Shown here piece by piece: positions 55,601-62,100 of a stretch of DNA of 64,000 bases. Each line of letters opens with the position of its first letter. The stretch's first letter is position 1. The DNA is from Ilumatobacter coccineus YM16-304 (GTDB lineage Bacteria; Actinomycetota; Acidimicrobiia; Acidimicrobiales; Ilumatobacteraceae). The notes beneath the pieces were generated by a model, which saw nothing but the letters and a program-made list of their open reading frames with translations, ran no database searches and was not told the origin of the DNA. The position numbers and the translations under genes were made by a program. Location of the stretch: assembly GCF_000348785.1 (NCBI RefSeq), contig NC_020520.1, positions 4,402,001 through 4,466,000 of the forward strand, read 5' to 3'.

Positions 55601-55847
55601 CGCCGGCGTCGATCAGTCCGGTCGCCTGCGACTCACCGTCGATGGTGGTTCCGTCGAGGCGCGTGTCGGCGAAGCGACTCGGAGCGAGCGAGACGAGGGT
55701 TTCTTCGGTGGTCGAGTTGGCGAACACGACGAGCGCGTCGTCGGCAACGGGCTCGGCCGAGGCCTGACCGGCCGACGTGGCGACGGCGCTCACCGTGAGC
55801 GTCGCGGCGAGTGCGGTCCGGATCGCGTTGCGGATGGACGGGTTCAT
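49692..55847 (-). CDS. 2051-residue secreted surface protein (DTR modules, DUF11, cadherin repeats, beta-helix)
   Basis: This protein starts at ATG 55847, overlapping the previous stop (ATGA). A signal peptide ends at about residue 31 (SAGQASA). Three DTR modules (about 50-430) have FADTR, RLLDTR and RLADTR cores with GRGSVPADA-like turns. A DUF11 domain (ADLSIAVTDSADPVAAGDSL, about 435-550), a SpaA-like segment, three cadherin-type repeats (GLTYSITGGAD, FDSAPDFDTPGDT), VCBS/cadherin-like parts and a right-handed beta-helix (from about 1216, starting IWFIDDAAAAGGDG) follow. The last residues are GGDISGGGACAV. There is no sortase motif or transmembrane anchor, so how it stays on the surface is unclear. 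The collar genes follow at once. Confidence 0.9.
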   Translation of the reverse strand: MNPSIRNAIRTALAATLTVSAVATSAGQASAEPVADDALVVFANSTTEETLVSLAPSRFADTRLDGTTIDGESQATGLIDAGETIEVVIGGRGSVPADATSAVMNLTAVTPTGNGYITAYDCDLDRPLTASLNFATGVNVGNEVVTALSGTGSLCLYASTATHLTVDVAGYVPATSSIEPIAPWRLLDTRPTGTTVDGVSQGDGRTTPGVSTVVRVAGRAGIPEAADAVIANVIAVRPTATGFVSAHPCLDPAPSTASLNYVADVNRGNELLLDLDGNGDVCIETSTEVDLVLDVVAYIPAGTNLKTTSPVRLADTRLSGETVDGEYEADGRLGAGDEYTIRIAGRGGVPADARSGVLNLAVVNPSGNGYVTMHPCQDPRPVAASANFTAGVTGANELLAELDENGDVCVFTSAAADLVVDASGFLAELPAGPGEADLSIAVTDSADPVAAGDSLSYTITVDNAGPDDATGVTVMETLPAGVTFDSTTGCGEDPNGVVSCTLGTIATGDSASFTVDVTVDASTSGVITNQAAVSSDLTDPDTSDNVVSETTTVDGLGTINIVKLSDPSGGTGYAFTDDIAAPNSFSLDDTETKTFTDVAIGTYVVTEVDPSPQTLTAIVCDDGTSTTPSTVDVGTRTATIEVDPGENVTCTFSNNRNLAPTITTAATANAAENQTAAVDVDTTDDFSSEGAGLTYSITGGADAAAFSIDAATGALTFDAAPDFESPADTGADGTYDVQVTVTDAGPGTPLTDVLDLAITVTDVSEAPSITTVATALAAENQTVVTDVQSTDPEGDTEGSGLTYSITGGADQGDFSIVAATGVLTFDSAPDFDTPGDTNADNVYEVQITVTDSDSMTDVQDLAVTVTDVNEAPTITSGSAVSAAENQTAVTDVQSTDPEGDTEGSGLTYSITGGADQGDFSIVAATGVLTFDSAPDFDTPGDTNADNVYEVQITVTDSGSLTDVQNLAVTVTNINEAPVVTTTAGTTAFTEDGGAVVVDAGVTVTDPDSTVLDTATVTITNLQDGASEVLAATATGGIVAGDISYAAGVLTIDPATGQSLADFQAVLRSVTYTNANNTPDTTARVVRFVVNDGAIDSADADKTVSVTAANDAPTLTAPGTYASIGNVGIDVPASAGLIQGATITDVDYSGAFTIGGTVPTTSAQGGGVAVNPNSGGFVYEPPAGFTGNDTFTYQVCDGGTPAPSACSTAATVTIAVSAPIWFIDDAAAAGGDGTRVAPFKTIGQFNAAGGPAANHGVFLADGTYTDGIVLADGQRVIGEGTTGTTLAGALGITTPTHSETLPSLDGTSPTISSTTADGIALAEDNTVRGLDVANTPAGHALAGTVVGTLTASEIDVSGTGGIIEVATSGNLDAVSLDTQVSTSTISGASAIDLNGLTGTTGYSGGIVSISGASGSAIEITGATAPVAFAYATINGGQKGVELTNNSATFYMAGAIGGSGSTTQEAVDIDGGSGNATFTTAISNSQGRAVDINGRTGGVITFTGSIDDTGGAGVALTNNSGSSQITFTEYVHLTNSTGTAVTATSNSGATISFADLDVTNTTSNQTGLLVSNSGTFSTTSGTINTGQATAVDLDNTNLGVVLDSVTSTGGSAVGIDIRNTTGTFTVNGDGASGPGITANNGSGGTIHTKTGDAIYLDTATGISLNYLDIGAAGALGNIDGNGVRANAVAGLTITRSDFLNVADQTSPDEAAVMVTAPTGAYTIANTSFDRSHDDHVRITNANGNLASLSVTDSRFTDNNDSGQGNDSLLYLGDNSSDATIVVAGNTFEDSDGDHVQVSLNGSASADVTIGGPLGTDGNTMQVNGGETVVGSGITLSAGNSYSGSLTYSIENNSIQGAVGRAINVNLESSTSDGSFDGDITNNVVGTPGTPGSGGYGVGVISNGAGTSTVDLTGNSVRSWTESGISLEARNGSNRLNATLENNTILEGADDIFYFAGLFVASGALATDTTAVCLDVGMSGGNNTFDQMPDPTFSFGDAYIGTLGSSTIAISGYVGAPNDAAAIQSDIASDNVGNPSVDVSASGGDISGGGACAV
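52980..53180. repeat. cadherin-repeat duplication, copy 1 (315-bp period)
   Basis: About 200 bp inside the giant protein gene are repeated 315 bp away (105 codons) at 53295-53495, with almost no differences; one is A versus G at 53043/53358. The near-identity implies a recent unit duplication. Confidence 0.85.
53295..53495. repeat. cadherin-repeat duplication, copy 2
   Basis: This is the second copy of the segment at 52980-53180. The protein repeats are FSIVAATGVLTFDSAPDFD and GDTNADNVYEVQITVTDS in both copies. Confidence 0.85.
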
Positions 55848-56290
55848 GACGTGACCTCTGGGCGGTTGAAGAGCGCCTCGTAGGCGGCGACGTTCCCGGC
55901 TGTGTCGTGCACCGGGGAGAGAAACAGTTGAATGTCGCCGAATCGGGGGCTCGACATGGCGTACGTGTCTTGGGCGAGCGAGGTTCCGCTCGGTGCGGCG
56001 AAGCGTGCGGCGAACTGGCCCTCGGGGTTCGACACTTCGCGGGTGGGGAGTTCGTCGATCTGCTGCAGGACGAGTTCGATCGTTCCGCCGTCGGGGGCGG
56101 CGAGCGCGAATCGTTCGGCGAGGTGTTGCTGCATGCTCGATCGTTCGAGTCGGGCCGGGTCGTTCCACCAGCCGAGGAGGCCGATGAGGCCACGGCCGGG
56201 GCCGACGGCGGCACCCGCAGCCAGTGCGGTGCCACCGACGATGACGCCGCGGCGAGAGATCCTGGGCGTTCGTTCGGACGGGGCGCTCAT
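55844..56290 (-). CDS. Tat-exported DUF6916-like protein
   Basis: This 148-residue protein starts with a twin-arginine signal (ISRRGVIVGGTALAAGAAVG), so it is exported folded. The mature part ends with a beta-rich domain whose AARFAAPSGTSLAQDTYAM and IQLFLSPVHD segments and YEALFNRP tail match the DUF6916 pattern seen in the neighbouring upstream gene. DUF6916 has no known function. Both ends overlap neighbours by 4 bp (ATGA at 55844 and 56287), making it part of one translational unit. Its Trp-rich first half is not recognised. Confidence 0.72.
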   Translation of the reverse strand: MSAPSERTPRISRRGVIVGGTALAAGAAVGPGRGLIGLLGWWNDPARLERSSMQQHLAERFALAAPDGGTIELVLQQIDELPTREVSNPEGQFAARFAAPSGTSLAQDTYAMSSPRFGDIQLFLSPVHDTAGNVAAYEALFNRPEVTS

Positions 56291-56565
56291 GCCGATTCCT
56301 CGATCATCGTGTTGAAGACGGCCTCGAGACGGTGTTCGGAGATGGGCACGAGGAAGACGGGAACGGGTGCGCCGTCGCCGAGGTCGACGTCGTAGGTGCC
56401 TTGTTCGACCCGGCGAGGGTCGGCGAGTTCGAGAACCACGGAGAAGGTCGACTGGCCGTCGCGGACCCGCATCTCGGAGACGTCGACCACGCGCAGCGCG
56501 TCACTTCCGATGTGACACTCACGGTCGAGCGCGTTCAGCCATCGCGAATGTGGCGCGGTCTCCAT
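56287..56565 (-). CDS. small DUF6916-like protein, first gene of the operon
   Basis: This 92-residue protein starts at ATG 56565 and has no signal peptide. It ends with FSVVLELADPRRVEQGTYDV, a VPVFLVPIS strand and HRLEAVFN, typical of DUF6916. Small DUF6916 proteins are often found, to my recollection, next to tail-collar triplets. A possible -10 (TACAGT on the minus strand, near 56625) lies in the 98-bp gap upstream, which would make this the operon start. Confidence 0.72.
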   Translation of the reverse strand: METAPHSRWLNALDRECHIGSDALRVVDVSEMRVRDGQSTFSVVLELADPRRVEQGTYDVDLGDGAPVPVFLVPISEHRLEAVFNTMIEESA

Positions 56566-56663
56566 GGTGTGTCGTCGTCCCTCCCGTCGCTGACCGTCAG
56601 CGGCGAGTGCGAACTGTAGACGCGGCACGGGCCGTGCGAGTGGCTTTGTCGCGACATTGACGT

Positions 56664-57566
56664 TCAACAGAAAGTCCGCGCCACACCTCGGGTCTGCCCC
56701 CGTGCGCGGACACGTTCCAACGCGAAAAACGGCGCGTAGGCAACACCGAACAGCGCTGACGGGAAGCCCACACCCATCGTGAGAAGGATGCCGACGTGCC
56801 CCAGCCAGGCCGCAGCGACCCAGGCGTTGCGAAGACGTGTACCGACGAAGATCACCGGCGCCGACAGCTCGATCACCACGGCACCGACGGCGGCGATGCC
56901 CAGGATCCACTCGGCACGGACCGCGGTGCGGGCGAACACCGGCGGGTTTCCGCCGAGCACGTCGAGCCGTGCCGCCGAGTACGCGATGTGGTTCCGAAGG
57001 GTGTCGCCCGAAATCCAGTCGAGCCCGCCGTAGCGAAGCTTGGCGACGCCGGCGATCACGTAGGTGATCGTCGTGACCAGCGAGGCGACCGCGAGCGGCC
57101 AGCCGTAGCGAACCGATGACCCCGGGAGGGCTGTGGGTGCCGTCGGCGCACGGCGCTTCGCGTCGAGCGACCACACGTCGGCGGCGGGCGACGCGGCGAG
57201 CACCACGAGTTGGAGCACCATCAGGTTCTCGAAGTGCAACAGTTGGCCCCACGATCCTCGCAAGGTCGTGAGGAGCAGCATCGACGCAGCAAACGTCACG
57301 GCCGCCGGTCGGTACCGCCAGCCGAGCGTCGAGGCGATTCCGGACGCGCCGGCCGCGACGATGCATGCAACCAGTACGGCTCTCGACGGCGGCGACGACA
57401 GCGGGGCGAGGACGCCGACTGCCTCGAAGTCCGCGGCGGGACGGTCGCCGAGCGCGAGGAAGACGGGAAGGCGAAGCACGAGATAGCCGACGACGAACAC
57501 GCCGGCCACGATGCGAAACGCGGCGAGCCGCTCCCCGGGCGCCTCCGCGTCGAGAACCCGCTTCAC
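56664..57566 (-). CDS. HTTM-family membrane protein (vitamin K-dependent gamma-carboxylase-like)
   Basis: This 300-residue protein starts at GTG 57566 (GTGA overlap with the previous stop), with GGAG about 6 nt upstream. It shows several membrane helices and the HTTM-type segments ERLAAFRIVAG, LRGSWGQLLHFENLMVLQLV, GVAKLRYGGLDWISGDTLRNH and GHVGILLTMGVG. HTTM proteins resemble the membrane domain of gamma-glutamyl carboxylase, but most bacterial ones have no proven activity. The paired upstream protein at 57563 is a frequent companion. Confidence 0.82.
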   Translation of the reverse strand: MKRVLDAEAPGERLAAFRIVAGVFVVGYLVLRLPVFLALGDRPAADFEAVGVLAPLSSPPSRAVLVACIVAAGASGIASTLGWRYRPAAVTFAASMLLLTTLRGSWGQLLHFENLMVLQLVVLAASPAADVWSLDAKRRAPTAPTALPGSSVRYGWPLAVASLVTTITYVIAGVAKLRYGGLDWISGDTLRNHIAYSAARLDVLGGNPPVFARTAVRAEWILGIAAVGAVVIELSAPVIFVGTRLRNAWVAAAWLGHVGILLTMGVGFPSALFGVAYAPFFALERVRARGQTRGVARTFC

Positions 57567-58015
57567 GCCCGCTCCACCTCGCAGATCGCGTGGACATCGC
57601 GGTGGGACAGGCTCGCCTCGCCGCGCGTGCGCGCCACTGTGTCGTGACGTTCGCTGACGACCTCGATCGACACGACCTCCGCCAGGCTCGGGCGCCTCGA
57701 CACTCGTTGCGCGATCTCGGAGCAGCGGACGCCGACTCGGTCGGATGCGAGGGCCGCACGCAAACGTCCGGCGACGACGAGCGGATCGTCGCTGGCCCCG
57801 ATCAACGTGGGCGTGAGCCCCCGCCGCTCTCCGTCCTTGTCGATGCCGTACGCCGTCACGAGCGTGGAATGCGTCCCGCGTGCCCCTGAGTACATCGGGC
57901 AGGTCGACAACGGGAAGCTGTCGCGATCGAGCAGCACCGGAGCGACGAGCGCGAGGACGACGAGCGCGGTCACGGCCAACCGGTACTCGCGCCTCAGCGC
58001 CTGATTCGAGCGCAT
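57563..58015 (-). CDS. small membrane-anchored protein paired with the HTTM protein
   Basis: This 150-residue protein has one N-terminal transmembrane helix (LAVTALVVLALVAPVLL) followed by DRDSFPLSTCPMYSG, a CPMY-type motif I associate with partners of HTTM proteins. The rest is a soluble domain with two Cys (VRCSEIA and AICEV) near the C-terminus. It overlaps the HTTM gene by 4 bp. Its role is unknown; a subunit or substrate of the HTTM protein is a fair guess. Confidence 0.65.
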   Translation of the reverse strand: MRSNQALRREYRLAVTALVVLALVAPVLLDRDSFPLSTCPMYSGARGTHSTLVTAYGIDKDGERRGLTPTLIGASDDPLVVAGRLRAALASDRVGVRCSEIAQRVSRRPSLAEVVSIEVVSERHDTVARTRGEASLSHRDVHAICEVERA

Positions 58016-58113
58016 GCCCCAGTGTCGCCGGGCAGCCGCACCGCTTCAACCCGACTCACCTTCGCCGACGAGTGGATTCTCCGACGGTCCCGTCGCCGTG
58101 CCGCGCCGCTCGG

Positions 58114-58119
58114 TACCCT
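58114..58119 (+). promoter_or_regulatory. -10 box of the DUF3592-like gene (leaderless)
   Basis: TACCCT lies 6 nt before the GTG at 58126, in the short gap to the divergent HTTM-partner gene. Confidence 0.5.
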
Positions 58120-58125
58120 CGCGTT

Positions 58126-58620
58126 GTGCGAAACCGCGCGCAGGCACTCATCATGATGATCTGCGCAACGGGATTCTTCGTCGGGGCCGTGCTCTTCACC
58201 GTGCTGCAGTTGCGGCAGTCGGCCGAGCGGGCAGAACTGCGAAACGACGGCGTCGAAGCCGCTGTCGAGTGGCGTTCGTTCATCGAACGCGACGAACGGC
58301 GACTCAACCCGAACACGGGTCGATACGACACCTACTCCGACGACCGAGTCGAGTTCGGCTTCCGACTCGGCGACGGTGCGCAGTCGTCGGCGACTCAGCC
58401 GATCGCGGCCGATCGATACGCCGAACTCGGTGCGCTCGACGAGCTGTCCGTGCTGTACATGCCGGATGATCCGGATGGAGCCGATCTCCTCGACAACGGC
58501 GAGTTCGTCGCAAACACGGTTCCGTTCTGGGCGTTCGCCGCGTTGTGCGCCGCGTTGGCGGCGTGCGCGGGTGGCATCGCGTACTCGTCGTCTCGCAGGC
58601 CCGCCGAGGTGGCCGCATGA
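58126..58620 (+). CDS. DUF3592-like membrane protein
   Basis: This 164-residue protein starts at GTG 58126, after the TACCCT box. An N-terminal transmembrane helix (LIMMICATGFFVGAVLFTVL) and a C-terminal one (WAFAALCAALAACAGGIAY) flank a beta-rich domain with RYDTYSDDRVEFGF, QPIAADRY and a VLYMPDDPDGADLL strand. The DP-containing strand and spacing resemble DUF3592. The function is unknown. It overlaps the next gene by 4 bp. Confidence 0.65.
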   Translation: MRNRAQALIMMICATGFFVGAVLFTVLQLRQSAERAELRNDGVEAAVEWRSFIERDERRLNPNTGRYDTYSDDRVEFGFRLGDGAQSSATQPIAADRYAELGALDELSVLYMPDDPDGADLLDNGEFVANTVPFWAFAALCAALAACAGGIAYSSSRRPAEVAA

Positions 58621-59096
58621 GCACGCTGTTCCGAGAAGCGAGCGACCGCAACGAACTCCTTGCGTTCGCACTCGGCCGAGGCCGGTACTTCGTACACGAT
58701 CGAAGCGGGATCGGTCACGGGGAGCACTGGGTGCTGGGGAGTTGGAGAAGCTCGATCATGGCGCTCCACCGCGACGATCCGGCGGCATGCGCGACTGGCG
58801 TGCGGGACATGTTCGCGGCGCTGGTGGCCGACGCGCCGAGTGCGCCCGATCAGCACGCGTGGGTGCTGCTCGATCATCTCCATCAGTTCTGGCGCGCCCA
58901 GAGCGGCGGCGCACAGCTCGATCTCGGAGCGGCTGCCACTCCGATTGCACAGATCATCGCGACGGAACGAGCACGGTTCACGGCCGGTGGCGGCGACGGC
59001 GAAGGTGTAGGCGGGGCCGAAGCGATGGAGATAGCCATCGACGCAGTGCGCCGCCTCGGCGGACTCGCCGAACTGGCACGCCGACGAAAGACGTGA
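58617..59096 (+). CDS. hypothetical protein coupled to the DUF3592-like gene
   Basis: This 159-residue protein begins at the ATG within the ATGA overlap (58617-58620). It is soluble and acidic, with RYFVHDRSGIGHGEHWVLGS, SIMALHRDDPAACATGV and a helical second half. No family can be named. Coupling suggests it works with the membrane protein upstream. Confidence 0.6.
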   Translation: MSTLFREASDRNELLAFALGRGRYFVHDRSGIGHGEHWVLGSWRSSIMALHRDDPAACATGVRDMFAALVADAPSAPDQHAWVLLDHLHQFWRAQSGGAQLDLGAAATPIAQIIATERARFTAGGGDGEGVGGAEAMEIAIDAVRRLGGLAELARRRKT

Positions 59097-59198
59097 TGAC
59101 ACCAACGGCCCTCGACGTTCTCGACGACTGCGCCACCGTGTAGCGCGGTCACCAGCACGGCGTCACGGCGGGTGGAACACCCGTGTCACACTTGTGGG

Positions 59199-62100
59199 GT
59201 GATGAGCTCTTCGTCGCGCCCTCACCGGTTTGCCTCACTTCTGCGTCTCGTCGTCGCCGTCGTGTCGTTGACGGCGCTGATGCCGTTCGCATCGCCACTC
59301 GCGGCGTCGGCAGCTCCGCCGACGACAGCGCCCGACGAAGGGGCGGCGGCACCGATCGTCTGCCCGAACGTGGGTTCATTGGCGCCGACCAACCGACGCG
59401 TCAACGTTCATGAGACCGGCGGGTCGCTGACGTGCGTCTACACCCAGGGGTTCGACATCACGATCCGATGGATCGACCTCGGCCAACCCGGCGGCAGCGG
59501 TTGCACGACATCGATCCCGACCGACGATCGTGAACCCAGCGACTTTGCGAACGACCTGTTCACGGTCGGCCTCGGCAACGCCTCCGTCGATGCCTCGATC
59601 AGCCTGCTGAAAGAGGGGCGACCTGCGGCCTTCGACGATTTCGTCGATGCGGCCACCCAGTTGATCGTCGCGTTCGAACCTGTCTCGGAGCCGTGCGCGC
59701 CGATCCACACGTGTGCAACGGAGATCGGCCCCGTGCCCTTCGACGACTTCTTCGGCAACGAGGACGGAACCGCCGAAGCGAGAGCTGACAACGGCGTGTG
59801 GACCCTCCGGTGTGAGTACCGGATCGACTACGACGCCATCGACGTCGATACTCCGATCGTCGACAGCGAGGTGCGCGTGTCGGTCACCTATGCGTCGGCG
59901 ACCGCCGCCGACAGGGCCAAGATCACGCCATGCTCGGCCGTCGATCGGTTCGACGGTGGCATCACCACCGTCGACGGGCCCGGTGCGTCAGCGGTCTACG
60001 GCACGATCGATCCGCTGAGCCCGGCGCTCGCATACGACGTCGAGGCAGCGCGGGCGGAGCTCGATGCGATGCTCTCGCTCGTTGCGCCGCTCGCCGCGGA
60101 CTGTGCGGCGGTCCCCGAGAGCAACCTCTACTCGCCGCTCCCTCAGTGGCTCGCCGAGGTCTGGGATGTCGGCTACAGCTCGGGCCAGCCGACGCTGCTG
60201 CTCACGCCCGGCGGCGGCGAATCGCTGGTGCCCCCGCCGGATCCGGTCGCTGCCGACGCCCCCGCTTCTGCTCCTGTGGAACCTGCGCAACCGGAGACGA
60301 CCGTCGCCGCGCCGGTGACCGACGCGGCACCCACCGAGTCGACCCCGACGAGCGCTGCAACCGACGGGCTTCCCGAAGCCACATCGACCCCACCCGCGTC
60401 GAGTGCAGCGACCGAGCCGTCGACGAGTCGATTCCCGGGATGGGTCCAGTTGGCGATGCGCATCTTCGGGTGGATTGCCCTGCCGCTCTCGATCTTGGGC
60501 GTCGCCCTGGCGCTGTTCATGTTGAAACGCGAGTCGCGTGTGCGGCCGAAACTCGACGTGCTGCGCATCGTGATCATGGTCGTGGTTGCCGGGGTGACGA
60601 CGTTCGTGCTCGGGCGGTCGACCCCGCTGTGGGTGTTTCCCGTCGCGATCTTGCTCGGCGGCGCACTCGGTCTGGTCCAGGGACGCAATCTCGAGGTGCG
60701 TGTCGCCGACGATCGGCTGATGGCGCGGCGCAGTCGGTGGGCGATGATCGCGTTCGTCATCGGATTGTCGGCCTCTCAGCTGTCGGGCTTGCTCGGCCGG
60801 ATCGGGATCCTCAGCGTCGGTATCGGCTTGACGATGTTGTCGGCCGCGCTCGCTGCCGGCGTCACCGTCGGGCGACGCCCCAGAGTGCGCGACGCGCGTG
60901 CCTCGATGGCCACCGCCGTGGTCCTGCTCTTCGTATCGGCCCCCGCCATCGCGCTGGTTGCCGGAGGGGCCGGACCGACGGTCGGGACCGCCCGTGCCCA
61001 CGACGCGATCCTCGCGACTCCCTCCCCCGAGAACGACGACGGGGACGAGGGCGAGGACGAACCGCCGGCCGAACCCGCATCGGAGCTCGACACCGAAGCC
61101 TTCCTCACCAGCCTCGTCGACTGGACCACGCTGCAGCTCGATGCGGGCTACAGCGGCGTCGGCAACGTGAAGCCGCTCGTCGAGGTGACGCTCCCCATCG
61201 GACTGGAAACGATTCCCGACCCGATCTCGGTCGAGGCCGCCTGGTCACTGCCATGGGCGGGCACGGAGTACGCCTACGCCCTCGCAGAGACGTATACCTT
61301 CTCGGCGCTTCCGGACGGCCTGTGCTGCTCGATGTCTTACGCGGCAACCGGCACCTCGCAACAGGGTGACGACGCGGCCGAGGCGATCGTCGCCGAAGCC
61401 GAACTGGGCGCGTTGACCTCGCTAGCGGACGGGTTCAACGGTCAACGACCATTCGGCCCGCCGGAAATCCTCGACAATGGAGCGTGCGGCCGCCAGGTGC
61501 TCCAGAGTCGACGCATCGGCGACGACGATCCGATCTATTCGACGCTCGCGGTCGGCGACACCGATTCGAGCGGCCGCGACGCACCCGAGGTCGCGGTGTA
61601 CACCGACTGTGAACTGCCTGGCTTCACGGTGTCTGCGGCGCTCGATCGGGCCCCCGAAGTTCCCGCGCTCGACGACCCCGCGCGGATCGATTCGCACGGA
61701 ACGGTGTGCCCTGTCCACCAAGAGGTGATGGCCACGTTCGGGCAGGACCCGCGCTACAACGATCAGGCCGCAACCAACGATCTACTCGACGTCTTTCGGG
61801 ACCCGAACGAACCAGCGTGCAACGGCAGTGCCTACGTCGGTGACGAACGGAAGGGTGGCGTCCGCAACGAGTTCATCTATTCGCTCGCCTCCGTCGATCC
61901 GGAGGCCGAGGGCCAACGTCAGCGCGCCATCGTCGAGACCTTCGGTGACCGGACGCTGCCGCACGAGATCGACGCGGACATCCAGTGCGACGTGGGCGCC
62001 GATGGGATCCCGCAGGAGCGCGCCGACCAGGACTTCTGCCTGAATCGCACCTTCCACGAGTTCGGTGACGGCGAGGTCACGATCTGGACCAACACCGATC

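Noticed and set aside
50472-55883. Very long plus-strand open frame opposite the giant surface protein
   Set aside because: It is Gly/Arg/Val/Asp-rich without recognisable domains and exactly follows the minus-strand gene, which has a signal peptide, Shine-Dalgarno and clear domains. It is a GC-bias shadow.
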